9,820 bases of DNA from an uncultured Anaerosolibacter sp. (GTDB lineage Bacteria > Bacillota_A > Clostridia > Peptostreptococcales > Thermotaleaceae): NCBI GenBank assembly GCA_937948705.1, contig CALECF010000194.1, forward strand, positions 1 to 9,820, read 5' to 3'. The notes beneath the pieces were generated by a model. The model was not told where the DNA came from and made no database searches. It was given only the letters and a program-made list of their open reading frames with translations. Every line of letters starts with the position of its first letter. Within the stretch, counting starts at the first letter, position 1. Below are positions 1 to 7,553 of this stretch, piece by piece. Position numbers and translations under genes: made by a program.

Positions 1-1175
1 CGGTTCTCATGGTGTTGTTTCGTATTATCGATCTAGATAAAGCCATAGAAGCCATTGATTTTCATACCATCGGACTATTGATCGGTATGATGATCACGGT
101 CAACATTATAAAACGAACAGGTCTTTTTGAGTATGTAGCAATCAAGTCTGCAAAACTGACAAAGGGTGATCCTTGGCGTATCCTATTAATTCTTTCAGCC
201 ATTACAGCCCTCTCCTCTGCACTATTAGACAATGTTACCTCCGTATTATTGGTTGCACCGGTAACGCTAGTCATCACAGAGGCTTTAGAAATCAATCCTA
301 TCCCTTTTATGATCGCACAAATTCTGTCTGCCAATATCGGTGGCACTGCAACCTTAATTGGTGATCCTCCTAACATCATGATTGGTAGTGAAACAGGACT
401 AGGATTCATGGACTTCATCATCAACCTTGCTCCCGTGGTCCTCGTCATCTATGGGGTGACCATCTTATTACTAAAAGTAATCTTCAAGTCTCAACTTTAC
501 GTGAAGGATGAACTGAAAGTGAAAATCATGGATTTTGATGAGCATCGGGCATTAAAAGACAAACCCCTGATGATAAAATCCCTTATCGTATTATCTCTTA
601 CCATCATCGGCTTCGGACTACATCAGTTTATTCATATGGAAACTGCCACGGTAGCGTTGGCAGGTGCTTCTTTACTTCTACTGATTAGTAAAACCGATCC
701 TGAGGAAATATTCCATGAAATTGAATGGTTGACCATTTTCTTCTTTGTGTTCCTATTTATATTGGTTGGCGCCTTGGAAGAAATGGGTGTTATTGAGATG
801 ATTGCGAAGGGTGTTATCGGTATTACACAAGGCAACCTGCTGTATACAGGACTGCTGATCCTATGGATTTCCGGAATTGCTTCTGCCTTTCTAGATAACA
901 TTCCCTTTGTGGCAACAATGATCCCTTTAATTCAGAGCATCGGCGAACTCTCTCCGATCAACATTACCCCTTTGTGGTGGGCACTGGCACTAGGGGCATG
1001 CCTTGGAGGCAACGGTACCTTGGTAGGTGCTTCAGCCAATGTGGTGGTAGCAGGGATCCTAGAAAAGCATCGTTATAAGATATCCTTCATCGAGTACATG
1101 AAAGTCGGCTTCCCACTGATGCTGGTATCTATTGTTATCTCTACAGTTTATATGTATATATTCTATTTACGGTAA
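1..1175 (+). CDS. ArsB/NhaD-type (SLC13/P-protein-like) ion permease, 5' end outside window
   Basis: This is an integral membrane permease of the ion transporter superfamily that includes ArsB, NhaD and the P protein. It should move an anion or exchange Na+ and H+ across the cytoplasmic membrane; the substrate cannot be read from sequence. The frame is open to the window edge (Val-Leu before the Met at 9), so roughly 40 N-terminal residues are probably missing and that Met is likely internal. Counting from it, two inverted-repeat halves are visible. The first has LLDNVTS at about 73-79 and GGTATLIGDPPNI at 111-123. The second has FLDNIPF at 294-300 and GGNGTLVGASANVV at 333-346. Paired Asp-Asn motifs and Gly-rich re-entrant loops are the hallmark of the family. 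About ten hydrophobic segments are present, with a charged cytoplasmic stretch at about 161-190. The gene ends in TAA just before a hairpin terminator. Family confidence is high; annotation as an arsenite pump would be unsupported, since no arsR or arsC is nearby. Confidence 0.88.
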   Translation, partial: VLMVLFRIIDLDKAIEAIDFHTIGLLIGMMITVNIIKRTGLFEYVAIKSAKLTKGDPWRILLILSAITALSSALLDNVTSVLLVAPVTLVITEALEINPIPFMIAQILSANIGGTATLIGDPPNIMIGSETGLGFMDFIINLAPVVLVIYGVTILLLKVIFKSQLYVKDELKVKIMDFDEHRALKDKPLMIKSLIVLSLTIIGFGLHQFIHMETATVALAGASLLLLISKTDPEEIFHEIEWLTIFFFVFLFILVGALEEMGVIEMIAKGVIGITQGNLLYTGLLILWISGIASAFLDNIPFVATMIPLIQSIGELSPINITPLWWALALGACLGGNGTLVGASANVVVAGILEKHRYKISFIEYMKVGFPLMLVSIVISTVYMYIFYLR

Positions 1176-1177
1176 AT

Positions 1178-1218
1178 AAAAAGCAGCGTGGTTATTTTCT
1201 CCACATCTGCTTTTTTTT
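1178..1218. terminator. Bidirectional rho-independent terminator
   Basis: The arms AAAAGCAG-C-GTGG and CCAC-AT-CTGCTTTT pair around a nine-base loop with one small internal loop. On the plus strand the stem runs into eight T's; on the minus strand it runs into TTTTTATTT. It lies between the convergent permease (stop at 1175) and HAD phosphatase (stop at 1233) and probably ends both transcripts. Confidence 0.85.
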
Positions 1219-1232
1219 AGTACCTAAAGAAC

Positions 1233-2123
1233 TTACAGGATAAACTTTTCAATAACATGAGCCACACCATGCTCTTGATTTGAATGGGTTACATAGTCTG
1301 CAATCTGTTTTATCTCTTCCACTGCATTCCCCATAGCTACGCCAAGGCCTGCATATTCAATCATTTGCCGATCATTCCCAGAGTCTCCTACGCAGATAAT
1401 CTCTTCCTTTTTAATGTCATACAGCTCAGCCAGTCTCTTCACACCATTTCCCTTATGAGACGCTTTATTCAATATCTCAATATGATAGGGAGTTGTTTTT
1501 AACACTGTGAAGTTTTCCAAGAGTTCTTTTGAAAATTTTGTAATGTCATGAAACAGCTTTCTATCAAACTGATGATTTATTCTTGTAAATACTTTTTCAT
1601 CGGCTATAGGTATATCTGGATATATGGATGTGATTTCATCTTTCACACAAATATCTTCATTAATGAGTGTCATTTTAATGATTTTTATATCGCTGCTTAG
1701 TTCTTCAAAATTAATAATTTCCATAGGTAATTTATTAGCTATAGAGTCAATATGCGTAGTGAAATTGGTAGACTGTGTATAAACCTTATCCTTTGTATAA
1801 AAGTTATACTGAATCTGATAGGGATCAAACATCTGTAAAATTCGCTGAAATTCATCATAGTGAATGTGTTTTTCTTCCACAGTCTTTGTATTGATGTTGT
1901 TCACTACATAGGCGCCGCTGCATGTAACTGAATATTCTTCTTCCCTTCGCAATCCCAACTGCTCTAGGTAATCCTCTATCCCAGATAACGCTCTTCCCGT
2001 AGAAAGAACTACCTTAATACCCTTTTCCTTAGCTTTTTCTATGGCACGAATGTTTTCCTTAGAAATCTGTTGCTGATGATCCAAGAGTGTGCCATCCATA
2101 TCCAATGCAATCATTCTAAACAT
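1233..2123 (-). CDS. Cof-type HAD-IIB family phosphatase
   Basis: This is a cytoplasmic Mg2+-dependent phosphohydrolase of the haloacid dehalogenase superfamily, Cof subfamily. Members remove phosphate from sugar phosphates, nucleotides or flavin precursors, usually with loose specificity. All four HAD motifs are present in the 296-residue product. Motif I is DMDGTLLD, with nucleophile D8 and acid/base D10; motif II is LSTGR with S41; motif III is K224 in ASHKGNG; motif IV is GDSGND with D247 and D251. The roughly 100-200 region between motifs II and III is the expected C2B cap. The length (about 270-300) is normal. The longest open frame begins six codons earlier at a TTG, but the ATG at 2123 has AAGGAGG five bases upstream and places MFRMIALDMDGT at the usual N-terminus, so it is chosen. 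The gene follows the oxidoreductase on the same strand after 93 bases and could be co-transcribed. The natural substrate is unknown; a sugar phosphate is an inference from the neighbours. Confidence 0.92.
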   Translation of the reverse strand: MFRMIALDMDGTLLDHQQQISKENIRAIEKAKEKGIKVVLSTGRALSGIEDYLEQLGLRREEEYSVTCSGAYVVNNINTKTVEEKHIHYDEFQRILQMFDPYQIQYNFYTKDKVYTQSTNFTTHIDSIANKLPMEIINFEELSSDIKIIKMTLINEDICVKDEITSIYPDIPIADEKVFTRINHQFDRKLFHDITKFSKELLENFTVLKTTPYHIEILNKASHKGNGVKRLAELYDIKKEEIICVGDSGNDRQMIEYAGLGVAMGNAVEEIKQIADYVTHSNQEHGVAHVIEKFIL

Positions 2124-2128
2124 AGAGT

Positions 2129-2135
2129 CCTCCTT
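2129..2135 (-). promoter_or_regulatory. Ribosome binding site fixing the HAD phosphatase start
   Basis: On the minus strand AAGGAGG lies five bases before the ATG at 2123. It falls inside the longer open frame that starts at TTG 2141, which makes the upstream TTG start unlikely. Confidence 0.85.
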
Positions 2136-2165
2136 AAACAATTAATGTCTTTCAAACCAAACCTA

Positions 2166-2177
2166 CAAAAGCTTTTG
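2166..2177. repeat. 12-bp perfect palindrome upstream of the phosphatase gene
   Basis: CAAAAGCTTTTG is its own reverse complement and lies in the 93-base gap between the oxidoreductase and phosphatase genes, about 43 bases upstream of the phosphatase ATG. It could be an operator half-site pair, but a short A/T-rich palindrome of this kind also occurs by chance. No convincing promoter was found beside it. Confidence 0.25.
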
Positions 2178-2216
2178 AAATGCTCGTATAGAGATTGTAC
2201 TCTCCAAAAGATTCTC

Positions 2217-3245
2217 TTATTCACAATCGATGATTCGCTGACATTTTAGTGCATCTTCAAAGGTTGCTGCAATATTGTAATGGCTCTGTCCAGCGATTCG
2301 ATTAGCAAAATGAATCAAGGATGCTGTATGGCAGTTCTGGAAAAATCCCAAAGATCCCCTTTCACCAATATAATATTCCATGATTTCATCCTTTTCATCA
2401 GCCTTTTTCATCTCTGTTATATTCTGGTTAAATCGATAAATTTCTATCTCATAGGGTCTAAAAAAGTTGATTTTCATACTTCCCTTTGTTCCATAAATCT
2501 CAAAAGTATTGGTTTGATCCCTTTCAGCAAAAACCCTGGAAACCTCCAGATGTCCCATCGTACCGTCTTCCAACACCAATACACTATCTGTAATCTCATC
2601 TACCTGGCTTCTGTCTTTGAAGTAAATTCTCTCATTATGCGTTGCTTTACGGATATCACCCAGGGTAAATTGTACTAAATCAATCAAATGTACACCTAAA
2701 TCCAGCAAGGCTCCTTTTCCAGCATGGGCTAAAGTTCTCCATGTGCCTTTCTTTTTCTCATCGAGGTAACTCATATGATATGTACGAATTTTAAAATTAA
2801 TAATCTCTCCAATCGTCTTCTTTGCCAATTCAGTTTTCAGCAGATAAACCGCAGGCATAAAGCGACACATCAACGCCACCGCGTTTAGTACATCCCTCTC
2901 TTGAACAAGCTTTGCCATAGTAAACGCATCCTGATAATTAGGCGCTAAAGGCTTCTCACAATAGATGGGCTTCCCATAGGATACTGCCTTTGCAACGATT
3001 TCTAGGTGTGAATTATTGGGCGTACAGATATCAATAAAGTCAATTGTAGGATCTGCTAATACTACTTCTATGTCTGTTATATTATTTACACCTGCTAATG
3101 GAATATCCGTAGGTTTTCTTGTGACCACATGGGTTAGATTTAATTGATAGGGCAACGAATATCTAAGGTTCGCATCATAGACTGCCAACGCATGGGTTCT
3201 GGAAATTCCCCCAAACCCGATGATGGCAAAATTTATTTGTCTCAT
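2217..3245 (-). CDS. Gfo/Idh/MocA family NAD(P)-dependent oxidoreductase
   Basis: This is a cytoplasmic dehydrogenase of the glucose-fructose oxidoreductase / inositol 2-dehydrogenase / MocA family. These enzymes oxidise or reduce a hydroxyl or keto group on sugars, inositols, amino sugars or related compounds using NAD(P). The 342-residue protein has the usual two domains. The N-terminal Rossmann fold carries the dinucleotide loop GFGGISRTH (residues 10-18), DICTPNNSH at about 72-80 and CEKPL (96-100), where K98 is the conserved active-site lysine. The C-terminal alpha/beta domain carries LLDLGVHLIDL (180-190), with the conserved D182, H186 and D189 of the family's DxGxHxxD motif. The ATG at 3245 is supported by AGGAGG eight bases upstream, and the length is typical. 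It is transcribed divergently from the aldolase-family gene and precedes the HAD phosphatase, suggesting sugar or polyol metabolism. Family-level confidence is high; the substrate is not predictable. Confidence 0.93.
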   Translation of the reverse strand: MRQINFAIIGFGGISRTHALAVYDANLRYSLPYQLNLTHVVTRKPTDIPLAGVNNITDIEVVLADPTIDFIDICTPNNSHLEIVAKAVSYGKPIYCEKPLAPNYQDAFTMAKLVQERDVLNAVALMCRFMPAVYLLKTELAKKTIGEIINFKIRTYHMSYLDEKKKGTWRTLAHAGKGALLDLGVHLIDLVQFTLGDIRKATHNERIYFKDRSQVDEITDSVLVLEDGTMGHLEVSRVFAERDQTNTFEIYGTKGSMKINFFRPYEIEIYRFNQNITEMKKADEKDEIMEYYIGERGSLGFFQNCHTASLIHFANRIAGQSHYNIAATFEDALKCQRIIDCE

Positions 3246-3314
3246 GTAAATCCCCTCCTTTTATAATCATACTGCTATTTAGATAAAAAAAATATCCTTA
3301 TAAATTATTTTGCT

Positions 3315-3343
3315 TTGAAAACCTTAAAGCATTAGAATAGAGT
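3315..3343 (+). promoter_or_regulatory. Possible sigma-A-type promoter for the aldolase-family gene
   Basis: TTGAAA (3315-3320) and TAGAGT (3338-3343) are separated by 17 bases, a plausible but weak -35/-10 pair that would give a leader of about 105 bases. An alternative TATAAT at 3262-3267 lacks a good -35 element at normal spacing. The 211-base divergent gap (3246-3456) must hold promoters for both flanking genes; no clear one was found for the minus-strand oxidoreductase. Confidence 0.3.
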
Positions 3344-3443
3344 TAAGATGTTTATACGAAGATATTAGCGGTACAGCTGAAGTCGTTATGGAAAATCTAT
3401 CAACAGCCGGCTATTTATCCTATTTTCCATTATCTATTAAAAT

Positions 3444-3449
3444 AAGGAG
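3444..3449 (+). promoter_or_regulatory. Ribosome binding site fixing the aldolase-family start
   Basis: AAGGAG lies seven bases before the ATG at 3457. The longest open frame begins at ATG 3388, 23 codons upstream, with no comparable site in front of it, so 3457 is taken as the start. Confidence 0.88.
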
Positions 3450-3456
3450 TGATATA

Positions 3457-4134
3457 ATGCAATATTTATTAGACACTGCGGATATTCAATCGATTGCACG
3501 GGCTTATGATCTCTATCCTGTATGTGGTGTTACAACCAACCCTACAATTATCGCAAAGGAAAACAGACCTCTTTTAGAAATCCTAAGAGATATCCGAAGC
3601 ATTATTGGCAATAAATCCACACTTCACGTGCAAACCCTAGGAAAAACTGCAATGGAAATTGTAAAAGAAGGCGAATATCTCCATAGGGTTATGGAGGGAA
3701 ATATTTATGTGAAAATTCCAGTTACTGCTGAAGGTATTAAAGCGATGAAAATCCTAAGGGAAAAAGAAATAAAAGTGACTGCTACAGCCATACTCACCGC
3801 TCAGCAAGCCTTAATGGCTGCAGTTGCTGGTGCCAGTTACGTGGCTCCCTATGTCAATCGGATTGATAATATTGCAGGAGATGGCGTAGGTGTAGTATCA
3901 GAGATTGTAAAGCTTTTTCATATCTATAAGCTAGAGACCAAAGTACTGGCGGCATCCTTTAAAAATGTACAGCAAATTCATAAGGTATCACTAGCGGGAT
4001 GCCACGCCATTACCATTAATGGAGAACTCCTAGATGGATTATTGCAACATCCACTGACAAACTCAAGCATTGACCAATTTAATAGTGACTGGGAAAGCGT
4101 ATATGGAAAGAACAAGCTGATCTATGAATTATAG
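3457..4134 (+). CDS. fsa: Fructose-6-phosphate aldolase-like protein (transaldolase family, FSA/TalC type)
   Basis: This is a class I (Schiff-base) aldolase of the small transaldolase family. The predicted reaction is cleavage or formation of fructose 6-phosphate from dihydroxyacetone or a related ketone donor and glyceraldehyde 3-phosphate, in the cytoplasm. The 225-residue length fits the 215-220 of the family. Visible motifs are LLDTADI at the N-terminus, GVTTNPTIIAKE (24-35), VKIPVTAEG with the catalytic lysine K86, YVAPYVNRID (128-137) and LAASFKN in the last third. By alignment from memory with E. coli FsaA, Q59, T110 and Y132 match its Q59, T109 and Y131, which hold the catalytic water. 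True transaldolases have Glu and Phe at the first and last of these positions, so aldolase activity is favoured. The start is set by AAGGAG at 3444. The gene is divergent from the oxidoreductase and ends in TAG before a terminator. A TAL-type side activity cannot be excluded. Confidence 0.9.
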   Translation: MQYLLDTADIQSIARAYDLYPVCGVTTNPTIIAKENRPLLEILRDIRSIIGNKSTLHVQTLGKTAMEIVKEGEYLHRVMEGNIYVKIPVTAEGIKAMKILREKEIKVTATAILTAQQALMAAVAGASYVAPYVNRIDNIAGDGVGVVSEIVKLFHIYKLETKVLAASFKNVQQIHKVSLAGCHAITINGELLDGLLQHPLTNSSIDQFNSDWESVYGKNKLIYEL

Positions 4135-4191
4135 GCTACTACATAAAGATTGAAAAAGGGTAATGAAATACATTGTTTCATGTGAACACGA

Positions 4192-4231
4192 TAAAAATAG
4201 CCGAAGCGTTTTATTTCTTCAGCTATTTTTA
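4192..4231. terminator. Bidirectional terminator between the aldolase-family and restriction-modification genes
   Basis: The arms TAAAAATAGC-C-GAAG and CTTC-A-GCTATTTTTA pair around the loop CGTTTTATTT with a single C/A mismatch. The plus-strand side runs into ATTTTAC after its T's; the minus-strand side reads TTTTTATCG. Its right edge includes the TAA stop of the minus-strand methylase (4229-4231), so the two convergent genes share one compact element. Confidence 0.82.
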
Positions 4232-7200
4232 TTTTACTTTTGAAAAGTTTTCTATGACTTCTATCTCATTCTCATGTAGACCATATAGCTTATACACAAG
4301 CTGATTCATTTTGTTTTCATGGGTATCAAACAATTCTCTATTCGCCTTATGACTAGACTGTTTTTCTACTTTCATGATGTGTAGGATATGATCTATCGCA
4401 TCAATCATTTCCTGCTGTTCTTCACTACTACCGATTTTAATAGGTGCATTTTCTAAGGGCTGTTTGTCGATCTGCAATTGATGTCCTTTCCTTTTTCCCT
4501 TATGATAAAACCAATAATAGAATAGCTTTGAATTCAATAAAGCTGTTAAATATTTTAAATTTATAGAGTTATCTTTTAGCTTTATGACTAGATAGGCCCT
4601 TGTAACATAGGCATCAAAATCCACATAGGTAAACATGGGGATTTTGGTCATCCTCAAGGATAGAACCTTTTCTCCTTTAAAAAGTTCCTCTTCTCTTGGA
4701 CGGTGTAAACCATAGGGTTTATGATCAGAAGTTATGATTGGCTTAAATCGATCTAAATGCTTCTTTATATTCGGGTAGGCATCTATCTTTTGACAAATAG
4801 CTTTGTCTGTATATAATATCCATTTTTCGTTGACTCCCATTACTCCGTATTTCACCAATTGCCTTGAAGTATAATAGGGCTTTAATATCTCCTTTTCCTT
4901 GCCTTCTAAATGAATCTCCTCTATGTCCTCTTTCGTGACTGCAAATATTCCTTCTCCTCGTTTTAAGCCAGCAATTACCTTTACATGATTATCCCTAACG
5001 CATTCCTGTAGAATATCTATTCCGTTACCAATCTCATGGGAACCTATTGAAAAGTTTTTTTGCCCCATCATTTTTGTCAAAATAGGGTTATCATTTTCTA
5101 TCAGTTGTATATTTCCCTGACCATCAAACAGCTCTGTTTGTTTTTTTGAAACATATACCGTATCCTCATTCCATCCAGATATAATGTTTTGTATATCTCT
5201 TCCCTTTGCATAACCTGTCTTTTGGGTTGTACTGCAATGGGCCAAAGTATTCTCATTTCTATCTTTTTCTAAAAGGGTAATCATATTGTGCTGTCCGCGG
5301 GCTGATTTGAAAATTTTCAATTCATTAAAATCTATCATTCTATGGATGGTACATCTTTCCCTTAAATCCCCTCTAAGCTTCCTAGCCCCTTCTGCAGTCA
5401 TAAAATAATTGGTGGTTATAAAGATAATCATGCCTTTCTTCCTTGCAATCTCTATTGCAAGATGAAAAAAGAAATAGAACAGATCCATTTTTCCACGATA
5501 ATATCTGCTACCCCATTCTGTACTGGTAAGCTGTCTAAACAGTGCTTTATTCCCAGATTCTGCGACATAAGGTGGATTCCCTATCACGATGTCAAAACCG
5601 CCCTTCTCCTCAAATACTTTTGAGAAGGTTACGGACCAGGAGAAATTACGATCTGATAGACTATTTCCAACTACAATATTCACCCCGAGACTCCCCAAAG
5701 AGTCCGTATCTATTTTTTCTTCACCGATTTCTTGTTCGGCAACCAGGGATAACCATAATCTTAGTCTTGAAATATCCAGAGCACTCGGTTCAATATCCAC
5801 AGCAAATAATGAATTTTTTATGGTCTCCTCCTTCAAAGCATATGGACTTCGTGCCTTTCGGATAAGATCCTCCCCATAGCTTTTATCTAAGGTATCTGCT
5901 TCATCTTTTTTAACAATATACGCTGTCATCTTCATGCGTAGCTTTACAATTTCCTGCAGCATTCCTAGAGGAAATGCCCCAGAACCGATAGCAGGGTCCG
6001 CTATCCTAACATTTTTTAAGGCTGTATCCAGGGCTGCTGCTTTTTCAACTATCATATCCTTTAGAAAAGATACCCGCTGTGTAGTTTTTTCTTCTTTGTG
6101 GACCATGCCTTGAATGCGTTCTCCATACAAGATGAAGGCCATTAGATCCTCTTGAGGGATATTGGTTTCGCCTGATAGATAGTGGGTCAAACTTTCTTGG
6201 CACATGTAACGTACCACTTCTCTCGGTGTATAAAAGACACCTTTCGATTTTCTATCTTTTACAGCGAGTAGATTTTCAAATATTTTCCCCAACATTTCTG
6301 GATCTATAGCGATTTCTTGTTCGAAGGGTTCTTCTTCATATAGTGTAAAATTATAGCGTTCAAATAGATCTAATATGCCAATGTCTTTCTTGTCCTTTTT
6401 ATTGAAAAACATGTTATTAGGGATATGAAGGGTTACTGCCCGCCAATCATATCCATCTAATGGCTTGAACAAATCTCCTTCTATAAAGGGTATTATACAT
6501 TGGAGTTTTTCATAATAATGACTTTCCCTTTCTTTATTGAGCCCTTCATAAAAAAGGGGTTCTAGAAAGTCTTTATAGAAGTTCTGATTTTCCCCCTCTA
6601 TACAAAGATTAAATAGGGTACGCATAAATCTCCTATTTCCATTTTTCCAAAATTTATAATCCCTTCCTAACCATCCTTTTTTCTGTAAAAAATATAGGAA
6701 TAATAGCTGCCCCATAAGCTTTAGCGCAAACTTCTGTGAGAATTGCTCTATATCAAGACTTAATGAATCAACCATAGCCGTAAACACTTTATGACCTTCT
6801 AGATATTCCTTTAGCATCACATACTTTTCTTTATATTTCTTAAAGAATTCTTCGTTGAGCTTTTCTGCTCGAAAACCAGCTTCTATCTGATCTACTGTGG
6901 GATTATATTGATCCTTTCGAAATAGGTGGAGCAGTTGATGTTCAGCTGCATAAGTAGGCTCCTTAGGTCCAACAAGATAGGACTGTCGTACAGCGTATCT
7001 CATCTCCAAGCCCATAGCTCTTCCTAAATAGTCCTCCTGACATTTTACAAAGGAGAATTTCCAATCTACTTCTTCAGTAGCATAAAATGCAACGATCGCA
7101 GCCTTATAATGACTGTTCTCTCTAAGTAGACTAGCTACAAAATCCCGTTGTATGCTTCTATGACGTTCAATCGGACTGCCTTTCTTTATTTCAACGGCTA

Positions 7201-7414
7201 CTATCATTAAATGTGAACCTTTATCATCTACGTAATCTGCAATCTCCCGATAGAAACGAATATGCTCTACAAATTGCTTCTCTATCCCTACGGATTTATG
7301 ATTAGGCAACATCAACGGTTCATTAAAGAATATTGTAATAAACTTCTTAAACCTGTTCATATCAAAGGTTTGTCCAAATGTATCCACGAGTATTTCTCTT
7401 TTGGATTGCTTCAT
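4229..7414 (-). CDS. Type IIG-like restriction-modification enzyme (nuclease + N6-adenine methyltransferase + recognition domain)
   Basis: This 1061-residue protein resembles Eco57I-class enzymes that both methylate adenine in a specific site and cut nearby unmethylated DNA. Residues 1-130 look like a PD-(D/E)xK nuclease: a hydrophobic strand ends in VEIKKG with E75 and K77, acidic D63/D64 lie just before, and a helix with Q89 follows. A helical region leads to GVFYTPREVVRYM (392-404), typical of the methyltransferase entry. AdoMet motif I is ADPAIGSGAF (472-481), the acidic motif II is VDIEPSALD (539-547), and catalytic motif IV is NPPY (613-616). GMIIFITTNYF (661-671) and RGQHNMITLL (706-715) continue the fold. 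About 790-990 resembles the TaqI-type target recognition domain, and the C-terminus is helical and charged. The start ATG has GGGAGG eight bases upstream. No separate specificity, methylase or control gene is adjacent, so it appears self-contained. The frame is intact. Domain assignment of the methyltransferase is firm; the nuclease is inferred, and the recognition site is unknown. Confidence 0.88.
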   Translation of the reverse strand: MKQSKREILVDTFGQTFDMNRFKKFITIFFNEPLMLPNHKSVGIEKQFVEHIRFYREIADYVDDKGSHLMIVAVEIKKGSPIERHRSIQRDFVASLLRENSHYKAAIVAFYATEEVDWKFSFVKCQEDYLGRAMGLEMRYAVRQSYLVGPKEPTYAAEHQLLHLFRKDQYNPTVDQIEAGFRAEKLNEEFFKKYKEKYVMLKEYLEGHKVFTAMVDSLSLDIEQFSQKFALKLMGQLLFLYFLQKKGWLGRDYKFWKNGNRRFMRTLFNLCIEGENQNFYKDFLEPLFYEGLNKERESHYYEKLQCIIPFIEGDLFKPLDGYDWRAVTLHIPNNMFFNKKDKKDIGILDLFERYNFTLYEEEPFEQEIAIDPEMLGKIFENLLAVKDRKSKGVFYTPREVVRYMCQESLTHYLSGETNIPQEDLMAFILYGERIQGMVHKEEKTTQRVSFLKDMIVEKAAALDTALKNVRIADPAIGSGAFPLGMLQEIVKLRMKMTAYIVKKDEADTLDKSYGEDLIRKARSPYALKEETIKNSLFAVDIEPSALDISRLRLWLSLVAEQEIGEEKIDTDSLGSLGVNIVVGNSLSDRNFSWSVTFSKVFEEKGGFDIVIGNPPYVAESGNKALFRQLTSTEWGSRYYRGKMDLFYFFFHLAIEIARKKGMIIFITTNYFMTAEGARKLRGDLRERCTIHRMIDFNELKIFKSARGQHNMITLLEKDRNENTLAHCSTTQKTGYAKGRDIQNIISGWNEDTVYVSKKQTELFDGQGNIQLIENDNPILTKMMGQKNFSIGSHEIGNGIDILQECVRDNHVKVIAGLKRGEGIFAVTKEDIEEIHLEGKEKEILKPYYTSRQLVKYGVMGVNEKWILYTDKAICQKIDAYPNIKKHLDRFKPIITSDHKPYGLHRPREEELFKGEKVLSLRMTKIPMFTYVDFDAYVTRAYLVIKLKDNSINLKYLTALLNSKLFYYWFYHKGKRKGHQLQIDKQPLENAPIKIGSSEEQQEMIDAIDHILHIMKVEKQSSHKANRELFDTHENKMNQLVYKLYGLHENEIEVIENFSKVK

Positions 7415-7447
7415 TCAATGATCCTCCCTATTGAACAGATTCTTACC

Positions 7448-7490
7448 AAAAAACCATCGACCTTGTAGCATTTTCTACAAAAGTCGATGG
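7448..7490 (-). terminator. Strong terminator of the transporter-methyltransferase operon
   Basis: The arms CCATCGAC and GTCGATGG (8 bp), then TGTAG and CTACA (5 bp), enclose the loop CATTTT with a CT/AAA internal loop. On the minus strand the stem is followed by TTTTTT; on the plus strand no T-run follows. It lies about 64 bases past the MttB-family stop and only 33 bases before the restriction-modification ATG. Bases 7491-7553, between the hairpin and the MttB-family stop, hold nothing recognisable. Confidence 0.87.
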
Positions 7491-7553
7491 TAGGATTTCT
7501 TGAACCCGTACTGGTTAGAAGAATCGATTGGAAGCGACCCCTCTAAAGTTACT

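Noticed and set aside
9..1175. Met at position 9 as the true start of the permease
   Set aside because: The frame continues open to the window edge, the first family helix is incomplete, and no ribosome binding site can precede it in the eight available bases.
1233..2141. Longer HAD phosphatase frame starting at TTG 2141
   Set aside because: The AAGGAGG site lies inside the extension and is correctly spaced for the ATG at 2123, where the protein begins as the family usually does.
2190..2203. TACAAT on the minus strand as a -10 box for the phosphatase, within the inverted repeat AGAG...CTCT
   Set aside because: No acceptable -35 element occurs at 16-18 bases; the repeat arms are only four bases.
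4163..4179. Inverted repeat TGAAA...TTTCA after the aldolase gene
   Set aside because: Five-base arms in A/T-rich sequence, and a much better terminator follows directly.
5542..5879. Overlapping plus-strand open frames within the restriction-modification gene
   Set aside because: They are antisense to the strongly conserved methyltransferase core, carry no recognisable family and have no ribosome binding context.
7503..7516. AACC...GGTT hairpin downstream of the MttB-family gene
   Set aside because: Four-base stem with no T-run; the strong terminator is at 7448-7490.
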